Origin: Aquila chrysaetos chrysaetos
Taxonomy: Eukaryota > Chordata > Aves > Accipitriformes > Accipitridae
Direction: 5' to 3'
DNA: 64,000 bases
Assembly (NCBI RefSeq): GCF_900496995.4
Contig: NC_044022.1
Span: 13,468,938 to 13,532,937, forward strand
In this document: positions 1 through 13,515 of the stretch, piece by piece
Layout: the number at the start of each line of letters is the position of its first letter
How positions within the stretch are numbered: position 1 is the stretch's first letter
Notes under the pieces: model-generated
What the model was told of the DNA's origin: nothing
The model's input: the letters and a program-made list of their open reading frames with translations, nothing else
The model's database searches: none
Translations under genes and position numbers: made by a program

Positions 1-3000
1 GGTACTAGTGTGGAAGACTACTATCTTCACTTGAGAATTTTCATTACTTTTTGGTATGTTATACTATGCTTTCCTAATTTTGATAGATCTTGATCTTCTG
101 ATTATTTTTTCTGTGAGTTTAGGTATGTTCTTACTGCTAGGCTTCCAAATATTGCCATAGCATCTGAGTTGTGAATGACTGATGCTCCAGCATATTATTA
201 TTAACTAACAAATTCTGGAAGAGAAAGAAACATCTGAGCACACTCTGTTCCCTTCCGACTACCTCTGGACTTGGGATTAGTAAGTGGACTAAAATGCACC
301 AAAAATATGTTGGAAGAGTTTATTTTTTTCTGAATGAGTGAAATATGTGCTTATCTGTCTTTCCCAAACGCATTGCATCTATGTGTGCACTTCCAGATCA
401 TGTTTTATGAATCTCAAGGGCAAGAAGAAATGTTCTGATTCTGCTACTGATTTTTAGATTTTTCCTAAGTAATGAAATAGCCGTTGAAATTTCCGGACCA
501 TCTGAATTGGATCAGGCTTAATTATTAAAAGTGATGGAAGAAACTGCAGTGGAAAAACATTCCTTTGGAAAGTTTAATTCCATCCAATTGTGTTAACTTA
601 ATCTGCAATTTATATTAAAAATTTGGCTGGAGTAAACCCCAATATTTTGAGAAAAAGACAGATGTTGTTCAGGTTTAAATTTATTTTAAAATATTTAAAG
701 TTTTATTTTAAAATTTATTTTTAGTTATAATGCAATGTCAAAGCACTATGATCCAATTTCAATTTTGTCAAATTTCTCCATTTTTATTAAGATAAAATGA
801 TTTGCTAGTTTTTCTTCAATGTTTCAGCAATTTCATTTATGTACATTTCATGTAACTGACAGGTTTTGTTCCAGACTGGAACTAAATTAAACTTAAAAAA
901 ATATTAATTACTCATTAAAAAAATGTATTTCCATTACATACAACTCTATTAGCAGTTAAATACTGTAGCATCTTTCGAAATGTAGATCTCAAACTCCCAT
1001 ATTTTTTAATAATTAAGTAGACATGTACTGTCATCTTTTAATTACTAGATAGTATTTTTATTAAGATTTTCAAATCTGTTTCAGCTCCTTTGCCTTTGGT
1101 ATAATGTAACTCTATAACGAGCCACTGTCTTGCAGTGCTCAACATCTAAGCTTTAAGATAATAAACATCAATTATTACTAATGAACAAATGAGAAGTAAG
1201 AAAAAATTTTTATTTGAATGTGTTTATTAAGAAACTAGCAATGTGTAAGTAAGTTATATTATACATTAAAATATAATTTTATTTCTGAAGAGACAAACAC
1301 AGCAGCAGCAATATTCCCATGTTGCCTTATTGTCAGATGACTGGATTTTATAATCGCATTAAATGTCTATATAATCCCACTCCAGTGAAACTGCTGAACA
1401 GACTAAAAATTTTAACTACAAATTCAGATATGCTATATGGCCATTGTCTTCTGTTTCTAATACAACTCCTAATACATGCAGTTTTGCAATGACAACTCCA
1501 ACAAAAATTTACTAATGTAACAAATCCTACCTTTTAATTAATGAAATTGAATTTTTTTAGGGACTGCCTGTTGGGCTAAAGGGGAGGGAGAGGGCAGTAC
1601 CTAGAATGTCACTTGTATTTTTTTTTAATTATTTTTTATAGCAGTACGCAGAATGTCACTTGTATTTTTTTTAAATTATTTTTTATAAATTAAAACTGTC
1701 TTATAATGCCAGGAAAATACACATATTACATAAAAGAACATAATACAGCACTCTCTAAGGCTTTGCCATTAATGGCAAGGTCAAATGTGGTACTTTTTGC
1801 TCCATTGATTCAGCAATTCATGACCGAAGTGAGGTCATTGCTTATGCACATAGCACAATTAAATCAAGGTTAGACAAGCAGGATTCTTTAGTACAAGATA
1901 ATGTGCCAGCAGATTACATAGTACTAGGAAATTTGCATTTGAATCATGCTTGATGAAGATTATTTATTCATTTTCACAAGTGAAAAAAACCTGTAATTTT
2001 ATCACTATCATTTATTCTGGTTATAGAAAGCAGGTTAATAACTAAAATGTCCACCTGAAATCTAAGGCTGATTTTACATATACTCCTATAAACAAGAAAA
2101 CAAACAGAAATTGCTTTGTTCAGCACTTTATGTAATTTACAGTCTTTCAAGATAGATTTTATGTAACAAATGAGTTGGAGTAACTTCACAAGCAACATAA
2201 ATATTCTTTCTAATCAGAATTCAACATAAAATTAAAGGTTCCTTTTGCACACTAAAAATTTCCTATCTTAATCCTTCAATAAGCACATAGTGTGTAGTCC
2301 TTCACATATATGCTTAAATAAATACAAGACCATAGCTAAAGTATGACATTTAGAGACCGGAGTAAAATAATACCTGATGTCAGAAAATTACTAATATGTG
2401 GTGTATTTTTCCCTAACCAAAACCAAATTGATTATAATTCAAGGGTGATATTTCACTGAGTAAAATAATTAACTGGAAGCTTTCCACCTGGATTATTTAC
2501 TGAATGCTGTCCACATGTTAGTGGGTTTAAGCTCTCAGAAGACTACCAAAGCACAAGCTCCACGGATCAAAGGCACAGTATTCAAACAATGCATGTAGTT
2601 TCTTCCAAGTATATGAAGGTTTATTGGTTTGTGAAAAGGCATCATGGAAAAAGCCAGTTTTGAGAAGTGACCTGGAAAAAAAAGGAGGCGTATCCATCAA
2701 GTACACAAGTGGGGAGGTCATAGGGAGGATGTAAAGATGCTAGAAATGTGCTCAGATTTGGAGTTGGACAAGACGCAGGACTAGTATGCGGAAACCCAAG
2801 GCTAAACCATAAATGCAACCTGGGCTCGCTTCAAGAAGTCAGTAGATTACGTTAGCTTACACCAGAAGAAAACCCAGCCAACTAAGTTTATGTGACTGCA
2901 AAGCAAATTTGTACATTTTTACAACATTCTTTGTTGTTTACTATTCACTGTAATAGTAGCCATTGATCCAAATACGCTGAGAAGATACAAGGATGGCACG

Positions 3001-3548
3001 GTCTAGCAACATCATTTATATTTACTAAAGTATATTGCACTGGGTCCCTGAGACCTCATTCAGCGCCTCAGGAACACAGTCATTGCCTCAGAGCTCAGAT
3101 TACCTGTTCATTGGGTCCAGAACCTGGCTGTGACAATAGCTCCAGCTCCTTGAGAGGGAAATAGAAATTCTTTCCAAACGATGCAGGGCTGAGCCTGCGA
3201 ACGTCCCTCTGCAGTCTGGGTAATAGGATATGGTCTGAGCCAGTTTGTGTTCTGTCTCTTCAGCCTACTTTTATTCAGATTTTCATGTTACATCTATCAC
3301 GCTACTTGAGCACCTGTAAGTCTGCAATTGTCATGTTCTGAATGGAAAACAAGTCTTTTGTCAGCTTTGTCCTTTTGAACCCACTGCCACTTTCAGCTGC
3401 AAAGCCACTCCATTTTTTTTTCCCCCCTGATCTTAGGCCAGGAAGACACTAGGTGTGGTACTGACTCATCTGAAATATGACTATGCCCATGCATACGTGA
3501 AAAATTGTAACAGTATTGGTGAGATTTCAGAAAAGACTTGTTCTTAAG
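1..3548. other. Upstream intergenic DNA, no gene seen
   Basis: AT-rich DNA with scattered stop codons in all frames. The longest open frames are under about 75 codons and resemble no protein I know. It holds a 47-bp tandem duplication at 1594 and A/T-rich low complexity near 660-720, where a TTTATTTTAAAAT-like unit occurs twice. By mammalian synteny this is the side of PGR that faces TRPC6, but I recognise no TRPC6 exon here. Confidence 0.6.
1594..1687 (+). repeat. 47-bp tandem duplication
   Basis: Two adjacent 47-nt copies, 1594-1640 and 1641-1687. Each begins GCAGTAC, contains GAATGTCACTTGTA followed by a T-rich run, and ends ATTTTTTATA. The copies differ at only a few positions, for instance CT versus GC just after GCAGTAC. 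No function is implied. The near identity suggests a fairly recent local duplication. Confidence 0.85.
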
Positions 3549-3996
3549 ACCATAGGATAATTCAGGTTGGAAAATGCCTTAGGAGATCTCTTGTCCAACC
3601 TCCTGCTCAAAGCTGGTTTAACACCGTATTCAAACCAGGTTGCTCAGAGCTTTTTCTAGTCAGGTCTTGAAAACATTTGAGGACACAGACTGCACAACCT
3701 CACTGGGCAACCTGTCCTAGTGCTTAACTATTCTTCTTGTGAAAGGTTTTTTTATGCCCAGTCTGTACCTCTCCTGTCTGCATTAAGAACATTGTCTCTT
3801 GTTCCCCCACTGAGCACCTGAGTAAAGAGGCTGGCTCTGCCTTCTTGGTAATCTCTTCTTTGGTATCGGCAGGCTGCTCTTAGGTGTCCCCAAAGCCATC
3901 TCTGCTCCAGGCTGACCATGCCCAGCTCCCCCAGTGTCTCCTCATGGGGCAGGTGCTCCAGCCTCCCCCCACCTCGGTGGCCTCCCCTGAACACCC
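3549..3996 (-). mobile_element. CR1 LINE 3' fragment, minus orientation
   Basis: The left edge reads as the reverse complement of the CR1 3' end (CATAGGATAATTCAGGTTGGAAAATG). It is followed by the typical CR1 series: TTGTCCAACC, then CTGCACAACCTCACTGGGCA, then CAGGCTGACCATGCCCAGCT, then GGGGCAGGTGCTCCAGCC. The match fades around 3996. It is 5'-truncated, as most bird CR1 copies are, and has no reverse transcriptase frame. It is diverged and so probably old. Confidence 0.85.
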
Positions 3997-4400
3997 CAAA
4001 GTTCCTAGAACTGTTCCCAGAAGGTCTCCAAAGTCCCCAGAAGACCAAGAAGATGTAGAAGCAGTGCCCCGACTGCTGAGGAAACTGCAAGGTCCAGCAG
4101 CGAACAGCAGCCCAAGCAGTGTGTTCCCTGCCACGTGAACTGCCACGCTATCTGCCAGGTCCCTGTTTGCATCCCCAGTTAAATAGCAAATGAAAGCCAG
4201 ACACTGCACCTCGCCCTCTGCACCAGCCTTGGCCCCCCCACCAGGTCCCTTCTTAGGAGACTAGGATGCCCTCCAGGTGCCACTGGGCCATGGTTCACCT
4301 AGCTCGTGGGTGCCATCACCACCCCTGCCCAACCGCTCTCCCAGCTGTTTCACTGACTTGATCCGGTAACAACCCGGAGCAGGACTGGTTCTGGGTGAAG
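3997..4400. other. GC-rich patch beside a CR1 copy, unclassified
   Basis: About 400 bases clearly richer in G and C than the flanks, directly abutting the CR1 fragment. It contains C-rich runs near 4230-4250. Open frames of about 85-112 codons on both strands overlap it and partly the CR1, and none resembles a known protein. It could be a more diverged continuation of the CR1, an LTR-type fragment, or unique DNA. I cannot decide from sequence alone. Confidence 0.35.
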
Positions 4401-6663
4401 AGTTTGTAGACTCTCATTCAGAAGTACAGGCTGTCACTTCTTCGCGATTTATTAAAATACTGATTGGCAATGGTGCTCAAAGACTCGATACTGAATATTG
4501 GAGGGTTACAAACTACATTAGTGCAAATGAAGAAGTTCTGAATACTCATTCTACCACAGAAATGAAGCATTTACACTTGCTTATATTGAGTGTGACAAAG
4601 GCCACATCCCAACACCCCATTTTCTCAGACGCATGAGAAAATTAATATACATAGACCAGTGACTGCTCAGTTAAGGTGAGTGCATCCCTAAAATTACTGT
4701 CGATCTAGAAACTTACCTTTTTGAAAGGTTTGTTAGAGTTTCTATAGTTTTGTTGGATGAACAAATTGGAGTAAAATTACCAAATTATAGATTATCTTCC
4801 ACTAGCTCATCATGTTCCTGCTTGTACAATACACATTAGCCAGTAAGAATTTATGCAGAGCATACATGCTTACCTAAAATTTTCCACAGCCTCTGTTAAT
4901 CAGACTCTACTTCAAAATGCCCAGTTTAAATAGGCTGGTGACACTTAAACAACATACTATTTTAAATTGCCTAGGTGTTTTCCCCAAAAATCGTAAAGGA
5001 ATGTCCTTCTCTTTTTGTTGTTTTGTTTTTGTTGGGGTTTTTTTTCTACTTATAAATCATACCAAAACTGGTAATTTTAATTTCTGATTGAATTTAATTT
5101 AATCAGAAAGAATAAAGAAAAGGAATTGGCGGTTCTGAACACTCTTGAAACCATTTAACTGACTAGCCTTAAGATCTTCTTTGCTTTATACAAGTAACAT
5201 CGTCCTTTGGCTTAATTCATGCTGTTGATTCACAACACTGATCAGGACACTTGGTATGTTTTGTGACTTATATGTACAACTGCTGTAAGGTAAAGCACAT
5301 AAAATGACAACATAAATGTAGAACACTCAAAACTTTAAAACAACAACAACAAAAAATAGTGTATTATGAATTATTTCTAGGGTCCTGCTTTAGTTTGATA
5401 ATGGAGAAAAAAAAATAGGATAAGCAATTTCAGTGTTGCTCTGTGTGCTTAATTTTACGGAATGTTTCCCTACCTTGCTGGCTGAAGACTGTTTTACTAC
5501 ACTGTTATTATATATGTAATAAACAGCCAAGGTCAAGGTAATGAAAGAAGGTATGTAGATGTTGCTGTCCTGTGAAAACATAAAGACGACGACTATCAAT
5601 AGAGGCATAAGATGATTATATCTTGACACTTTTCACAGATAATAATTAAGTATTAATAATATCTTGCAATTCAATAGCACCTTTTCCCACAAACTCCTGC
5701 AATTGATAAATACACATTTTCCCTACCTGCAGTCCTCTTTGGGCTGGTATTTTTTTGCACTATGGAATGAGTGAACAAAAGTGATGTAACTGTATCCAGC
5801 TCACAAAAAATAGTCAATATATGAGCTAGTCATAGATTCAAAGATTCAAATAGATCCCCAGTCTAATTTTGACAATTAACCAAGTTTTCTTCAACACTGC
5901 TATGGTTCAGTGAGGAGCGTCCCTGTTGTTTTTAAAATGTTAGCTCTATACCTGCTCTGTTGCTGAATGAGGGAATACAAGTTTATGAAAATGCTACAGT
6001 ATTTTATAATCTGTAGTTTCAGAGCCAGAACAAGTTAGTAAACACTATTCTTAAAGCCGTGTTGACATTATCTATGTTGTTAGTGCATAAACAAGCCCAC
6101 AAATGAAACAAATCCAGCTTGGCCAGTGCTTCAGCTCACTCCCCTGCCAAGTGGAAAACTACACAAGTGATAGAGACCAAACATGATATTCAGGCTTCTG
6201 AGCAGACAGCAGAGTATCGGGACAGTGTCAGTGCAGAGTTTGCATTTATCTTTACTCTGGGTGTTGTTTTGGAATTCCCTCACCCTTTGAAAAATGGTGG
6301 CATCAGCTAGGCAAAAGATGTCACCTGGATGGCACCAAGTATAAACAACGCATCTATATTTAGTGCGTTGCAAGATGCCTGTTACCACCGATCTGTGGAC
6401 AAGGAGGATGTCAAAAAGCAGGCAAAGACTGCTTAGAATAACATTTGTTTCTGTAAAAAGTGACCTAATTTTTTTGTGCTATGTATGTGGTGACTGTTGT
6501 CAGCTTTTCCTCCGTTCCTGGCGGGTGCCAGGAGCCAGGCCATGCTTAGCTCCCGTTGCTTCAGGGTGTGTATACAAGACAGACCCATTCATCTCAGTAG
6601 CCAGCAGTAGGGATGTCCTTTATGTGGCACTTCTTTTAATATTATTGATAAAATAACACATAT
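4401..6663. other. Intergenic DNA, nothing recognised
   Basis: AT-rich, without a supported gene. It includes short low-complexity stretches, such as a CAA run near 5340 and T runs near 5030. Open frames are short and look random. Confidence 0.6.
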
Positions 6664-6884
6664 GTTCAGACTAGATAATAAGGAAGACATTTTTTTCTGA
6701 TGAGGGTGGTGAGACACTGGCACAGGTTGCCCAGAGAGGCGGTCAATGCCCCATCCCTGGGAACATTCAAGGTCAGGTTGGATGGGGCTCTGAGCAACCT
6801 CATCTAAGTGAAGATGTCCCTGCTCATTGCAGGGGTCCCTTCCAACCCAACCCATTCCATGATTCTGTGATTCTATGATTCTAT
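6664..6884 (+). mobile_element. CR1 LINE 3' fragment, plus orientation
   Basis: It starts with the CR1 segment around CAGACTAGATAATAAGGAAG and passes through GAGGGTGGTGAGACACTGG, CACAGGTTGCCCAGAGAGG and CCCCATCCCTGGGA. It ends in TTCCAACCCAACCCATTCCA plus the terminal repeats ATGATTCTGTGATTCTATGA. The usual GTTGGAACTAGATGATCTTT segment before the tail is missing, so this copy has a small internal deletion. It has no coding capacity. Confidence 0.93.
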
Positions 6885-9800
6885 ATTAACAAGTAACATC
6901 CATGCCGTATCACCATCTGCTTATGTTACAACACGAGTTGGAGTAATATGTGATCACAGTTATAAAATGAGAAAATAGTGACGTGTGAGCAGTGTGTACA
7001 ACCCTCATGTTTGTGTGCAGACACAACCCCAAAAGGGAATATGCCAAGAACTGACCTGAAAGGAAAAAAGATATACAGAAGAGGCAGATAGCAACATACC
7101 TACTAATATTAGGCAACATAAACTTTGTAGTTTTTACCTTGGTCCCTACCATTTCTCTTTCATTTCTCTGTTGGAAAAAGAAGAAAAAAAGAATGTTCCC
7201 TGTCTTTAAGAGAATCCAGAGCCCAGTCAGATTTATGATTCACCTTCTCAAATACTTTTCTCTTCCCACATACTTTCTTTATCATTTCCTGCTCTAAATA
7301 CCTGAGGGTTTGGAAATCACTATTAGTGTCTGAAAAATTCCACTGAATCCAAAGGCAGTGAGGGATAGCTGCTAATTGCTCCTGCATAGGGCTGTCTGGC
7401 TGGGTGGGAAAAGCACCAGCCAGAAGATCAGGTAAAAAAGAAAGAAGGAAAGGAAAAAAAGACTTTTTTACCCACTCAGAAGAAGGTAGCAGGATGCAAA
7501 AATTATAGTGACCACAACAAACTTGCCTATAGCAGGAGTTTTCCATCTTTGGCAGATACTACCATTAGTGACAAAAAGCTGCTTGCAAATCTCTCCTGTC
7601 CCTATTTTCCCTTCTACAAAATTCAGGCACGTTTTCACATTTTCCAAATGTGAAATGTCAGTTTATGAAAACTAATATGTAAAAGTGCTAAATGTTACTG
7701 TTCTTTATGGGAGCAGTATTTTTCTTGGAGCAGTTAATGAGGAGGTAAAAACTTTTTCTAAGGTCACAGGAAGACTGAACAGTGAAACAAAGAATGAGTA
7801 ACAATAAATAAAATAGAATTGTTTGTCCACGAGAGGTGGCAGATGGCATAAGACTTATTTGTCACCAGGAAACAATACACAAGCCAGCAAATGCACTGTG
7901 TGAAGTAAGAAAATAAGTAATATGAGGAAGCCCTTCTCAATTTCAAAGAGCTACCTGAAGGCAAATTTGTCTAAAACGAGGCCTGATCAGTTATAAGCAC
8001 AGATGATTTGATCCCTCTCAGGATCAGATCCCCTGCTCAGGCCAACACTAGAAAGAAAAGAAAACAAGTACAAGACACCCCAACAGCTCAAATTGGGACA
8101 TTGGGGTAACTCTTAAATAAATAAATAAGCAAACACGGTGGGAATTACAGGGGCAGTCTGATATGGGGATGTTCACAAAAGGGGGATGTTGCACAGCAGT
8201 ATATGGTGATGGAGTCTGTACACGGCCTTAATGCGTTTGTAGCTGCTTGGGCTTTTAGTATGCTTTTGGGGATGCTTTCATATAAAAGCACTACTTACAT
8301 TTGAGAAATATATTCTGATGCTACTAAATATTTTGATCATATGGGTCTGAGCGGAGCATCAGAATGATACTGATGTTCTGGGAGACACAGATGAAGGCAT
8401 GACCTGTTTAACAGCAATCAGATTGTTTTCTTTCATTCTGCTTTTCAAAATGGAGTGAAAATATAAGTGACCTGGACAGATTGGTGCAAAAATAGTAAAG
8501 TGGGGATGGGTGATTTGATTTCTATCTGTGCAAAGCTCCGTTAAGAAAACAGAATGCTTCATTGTGTGTGTATTGCCTACCCCGCTTCCAAAGCAGTCAG
8601 CATTGCTCTTACTTGCAAATATGTACCTTGCAAATATTTATAACTACATTTCCTACCTAGCTGTCTTATTCAATCTCTCAGCTACTGTTGTCAGATCCAA
8701 AGAGTTTGGCAGACTAAGTTGCCATCAAGAAACAGTGAAAACAGCAGCTCTTAATACAGCAGCTGAAAACACACCATATCTTTTGACCTAAAAAGTACCT
8801 CACACATTTTGTTGAATAAGGGTTTCCCAGAAAAGTCCAATCACAAAGTGTAGCCTGCCAAGGTCTCCAAATTGCAAACTTAACCGTACTTAAACATTTA
8901 TTTTCCCTCATATATGAATAAGACAAGGGCATATTGTTTTTCTGGTTAGTGAAAATGAACATGGGCACCTACCCATGCTTTGTGTATATGTTCATATTGT
9001 GTATACGCTTATGGAGCTATCACTACAAGTTATGCAGGTATAATCAAAACAGCACAACCTATCCAGCTCATGCCAATAATACTGAAGACAAGACAGTGAC
9101 GGCTGCCAAGATGGCCAAGGTTAGCTACTAGGTGCTGTTGAGTATGCTAGGTCTTTACTACAGTGTTTGTATGTTGTTTACACTCAAGAGAACTAGATTA
9201 AGCCAGGTTTTTTTCAGTGTAGTACTAATTGCTGTGTGGACTCACACATGGCCTTGCAGTGCTCTGAGGGATTAAAACATAGGAGCAGACAGGCCAGAGC
9301 TTTTCCAGTTAATATTGCTGAAACCCAGGAGAGAGCGATGTCTACGTGTTCTGAAACCCTAAAGTCCCCCTCCCTTGGCTCTGATAGTCTCCCATTGTTT
9401 CTACTCAATTGCCAAAACTGTAATTCCTATGTGGGACCAGGTAAATCCTGGGAGGGCTTATGACCTTGGGCTTCATGCTGATGGAACTGGTGGTACTCCT
9501 GCAGAACCAGGCTGCCCCACAAGGCAGAGAATTGTGTTTGCTTGGTATTGCACCTCTGCCCTTGCCCATGGATAACAAGTGAGCCAAACATCCCATCCGT
9601 AGAAGATCTGATGGATGGCTGTGCAGCATTTTAGCTGTAGCTTACAGCACACTGCACAATATGCAAAGGCTAATGACATATTTAAATATTAAAAAAGTAA
9701 AAGCATAAGATCAGCCTTAAATAAAAACCCTAAACCAATATACAGAAAAAGAAATAACAAAACAGGGACATATTATTTTGATCATAAAAAGTGTGTCTTT

Positions 9801-12800
9801 GGCATACTTGAATCTTACTTTTATAACTAATGAGAGATGAGGGTAAGAACACGTATAATTGTTTTGCCCCATGGCAGTCTTTTTAAGCTTTGAGCCCATG
9901 TAACAAGAGACCTACTAAGCAGGATCGTGTCACTTATCAAATGAGAGGATATGAGTCAGATGAGACTTATGGAAAAGATGGTGAAAGCAGCAGGTCCTTT
10001 CTTTGGTCAGATCTACAAATGGAAAAAAATGATAACTTTTAATGACTCCCAACCTACCTTTCTCAGATTCAAAACTGGAAAACTTGACAGTCTCATTTTA
10101 TCTTCTCAGCATTGAAAACACCTACATATTCTCATAATTACACACATGTAGACAGACTGCAAAACCAGCTATGGTTAGCATTTGTTGAACTGATGATTTC
10201 CACAGCTTCTACTGTGAGCATAATTTAGTTTGTTTGTTTTATTATTTTTGCCTACACTTCTAACCAGGTTATTTTTCAAGGAGCTAACAGAATAAAGGAA
10301 ATAGCAGATTGCAAAAGCATTTCACCTCTAAGCTTTGGAAGGTCTAACCATTGACAAGATGAATATATAAGTGAGGAATTTTGGAAGACAATGTGCATTA
10401 GCTGATATTGCATATTCTGGAATGTTGAAGAGCAGACAGAATTTGGCACATTAGATTATATTTTGTGCAAATCTCTAGCAATAAAAGATCTTTTTTGGCT
10501 ACACGGGAGCAGAGGCACAGACAGGAGTTCTCAGAACTAAGCTGTCTTATGGAGATGACTGAAGCAAAGCAGTTTGCATAAAACTTAATACTTCCCTTAT
10601 CTTTTCTCTACTGTTGGCATTTAAGTCCTCCCAGATAACTCAAGATTTTATAAAGGGGAAAACACATCCTGTTCAGTAATATGTCTACTGATCTTCTATA
10701 TGTGCAGTCTCAGTCAGTGAAAAACATATTTTTTTCTGGTGGCTTTTGTCATGTGCTCTTGTAAGTTAAAAGAATCTCAGTTCTCTAATGCACAATTTGA
10801 CTTAGATAAGTGTGCAACAGCAAAACCAGGTCACCTGTATGAAGAAGAAGCAAAAGAAGAAAAAAATGCCAAATATTTCCTTTGGCAAAATAAGGGAAAG
10901 GAGAGCTAAACTGCCTGTTAAGCCAGAAAAGGCTCTTTAATATAAGCATTAAAGAGGAAAAGATGCATATAATATTTCTTCTCTTTGGGAAGTAACTTAT
11001 AAAAATCAAATTAAAAAGGCAATAATCACTAAAAATGTCAGAGAGCCTATTTCTGAAAAAGTCTTATTATTTAGCAAGAGTATTCAATTCTTTGCCCAAA
11101 CATCTGTTTCTCAATCTAATATCTCAACCTAATATTTAAGAGACCTTTTTAGTGGATCTCTCTTGGAATTTTCTGTGTGACTTTTTAAAAAGAAAAACAA
11201 AAATGAAATATTAATATGAGGAAGAACCCCCCGTATGATATATAGTCATAAATAATTCTGCAAACTCCCAGGTTCATCAATCACAATTGTCGTTAATTAA
11301 TCTCGTGGCCCAATTCTTCTCAGGAGCTTAATTACAGAATTTTAATTTCTTACTTTCCCAGCACTTTTCCATTCTGGAAAAGGAAAGAGGTGTGACGTTT
11401 CCTCCCAGTTCATGTCAAAGGCTGGTGATCCTTTTCTCATTCAACAAGGCAGGAAAAACAAGCTCCACCAATATTATCATGAGGCCTAATTCTCCCAGAA
11501 CAAGGACCTTCAGCGTCTGGATGGCTCACAGATTCTGAACAATACAGAGTGAAACCAGACCACTGGGTCTCACCTGAATAACCAGACACAGCCAGCAGAA
11601 TTTAACTGAGTACCATTCGTTGTGATGTCAGAAAGAACAGGATCTTTCTGGTTTGCATGGATAGATCTGTTTCCCTTTGACATCTTGAGTTCTAACTTCC
11701 CTCTCCTTTGTGTTCCTCTATTAGCTATACCTCTACACTTACATTTTGTTTCTGGACAGAAAATAGAATACTGCTTTGTCTAGCAAACCCTATCAACATG
11801 TATTGCTGAAAATGGATTTCTAATTCATTTTTTTACTTGGAGATGTTTTTAAAATCAAAAGAAGCACTTTATTTCTTACTTTTTCAGGGATGAGAGAATC
11901 AAAGGAGCAGACAAAAGCTCCTATAGCCACTGGCTAGCTTCAAAGACACAAAAGCAAATAGTAATTTAGCTTCTGCAAATGTGCATAAATGCCGTGGCAC
12001 ATTTTGGAGAGATATATAGGTAAGAATCATTGAGTATAGATTCAATGAAGGAGACACTAGGCTAATTCAGGACATACAGAATGACAATAATGAGGCTGGA
12101 CCAGCAGATACTAATGTGAAAATATTGGGAATAGATTTCTACATTAAAACTCTGCCCCATTATTAAACCTAACATAAGCACCCTAATAAAACTTTGAAGT
12201 GAAATAAAGTTTCTGGGGTTATTTTACATCTTCTCACAATTTCCTTAAGTCCCCAAATCACCAGGAAGCCCAGCCATGACTTTAGTCAGAAAAATCTATT
12301 AGTGCTGATTTAGACCTGGCATTTCTGGCACTTGTACTCATGATCCCTGCACTGTATCGAAACGTGCCATGGTATGCCTCCCAGTCCTAGTTTCTGAATC
12401 ATGCCGTGGCTCCCTCTCTGCCCACATTCCTGATTGTTTCCAGTAGAAAAAAGGGTACAGGTGAGTCGTGGTACACAGTCTCATCCTGACATGAACTCAG
12501 GATGTATTTAGAGAGCAACCTGGAAGATTATTCTGGAACCCACATGTTAGGTGCACCTTGGCCGATCAGCTGATCAACCTTTCACCATAGCCTGATACAT
12601 TTCCCTCTATCTGATAACTTGGATGCTAATCTTTATGCTGTGGACTTGACAGAGAAACACTTCAGCTGAAATAACAGAAATCTGTTGGTATGAGACCCAT
12701 TTTGCAAGAAATTCTCCATCAGAGTGATACTGTGGCAATTGCTTTTGTAATGTATTGCAATTCTACCTATCCTAGAATATATATATCTGTATATGTGGCC

Positions 12801-12950
12801 TAAATATATGTACTACATGTTCCTATATATAAGCTGTCTAAATATGCTATATATACACACAATATAACTTCTTTAAAGAAATACAAGCTTTCATTTATCT
12901 CCATTTAAGAGTATCTAGTATTCAACCCCACCGGTCAGGTGCTAGGGCAG
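6885..12950. other. Intergenic DNA, no gene seen
   Basis: No supported gene. Points of detail are an AAGATGGC core typical of YY1 sites at 9108-9115, an AAAT microsatellite-like run near 8116, AT dinucleotide-rich sequence at 12775-12860, and a less repetitive block at 11260-11430 that is listed as a possible conserved element. Confidence 0.55.
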
Positions 12951-13515
12951 TCACAGAACCACAGAATCATAGAATAATTTAGGTTGGAAGGCACATGTGG
13001 AGGCCACCTAATCCAAGCCCCTCAACTTGTCCAGTTGAGTTTTGAACACCTCCAAGGACGGAGAACCTACAGCCTCTCAGAGCAAACTGTTCTGGTATTT
13101 AAAAAATAAAAAGACAAACTGGAATTCTTCATGTTCTAGTTTGTGTCTGTAGCCTCTCTTCCTATTGCTGTGTACCTCCAAGAAGAGTCTAACTCTGTCT
13201 TTTTGATATCCTCTGATCAGGTAATTGTAGACAGCAATAAGATTTCCCCTTTGCTTTCTCTTTTCCACGCTGAACAAACTTGGCTTGCTCAGTTTCTTCT
13301 TGTATGTCCTGTGCTCCAGTCCCCTGACCAGTTTGGTGGACTCCACTAGCACATCCATGTCTTACTGGTACTGGGGAGGCCAGGACTGGACACAGCACTC
13401 CAGATGTGTCTCACCAGGGCAAGGGGAAGGATCACTTCCCGATACCTGCTGGCTACACTCTCATACAGCCCAAGATGATGTTGGCAGCCTTTCCTTCAAG
13501 GGCAGTGCCTCCCAT
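12951..13515 (-). mobile_element. CR1 LINE fragment, minus orientation
   Basis: The left end carries the inverted CR1 tail (ACAGAATCATAGAATAATTT, then AGGTTGGAAGGCACATGTGG). The CR1 body in reverse orientation follows: CACCTAATCCAAGCCCCTCA, then ACAGCAATAAGATTTCCCCT, then CACGCTGAACAAACTTGGCT, then CCAGGACTGGACACAGCACT, then GATGTTGGCAGCC. At about 565 bp it is the longest CR1 copy in the window. It is 5'-truncated and diverged, and the short frames crossing it are not functional. Confidence 0.9.

Noticed and set aside
3752..4209. Minus-strand frames of 109-112 codons
   Set aside because: They lie largely in a reverse CR1 fragment and the adjoining GC-rich patch, and resemble no protein I know. 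Overlapping frames on both strands point to composition.
9105..9118. YY1-like AAGATGGC core as a promoter
   Set aside because: A lone short motif with no CpG island or transcript evidence nearby is insufficient.
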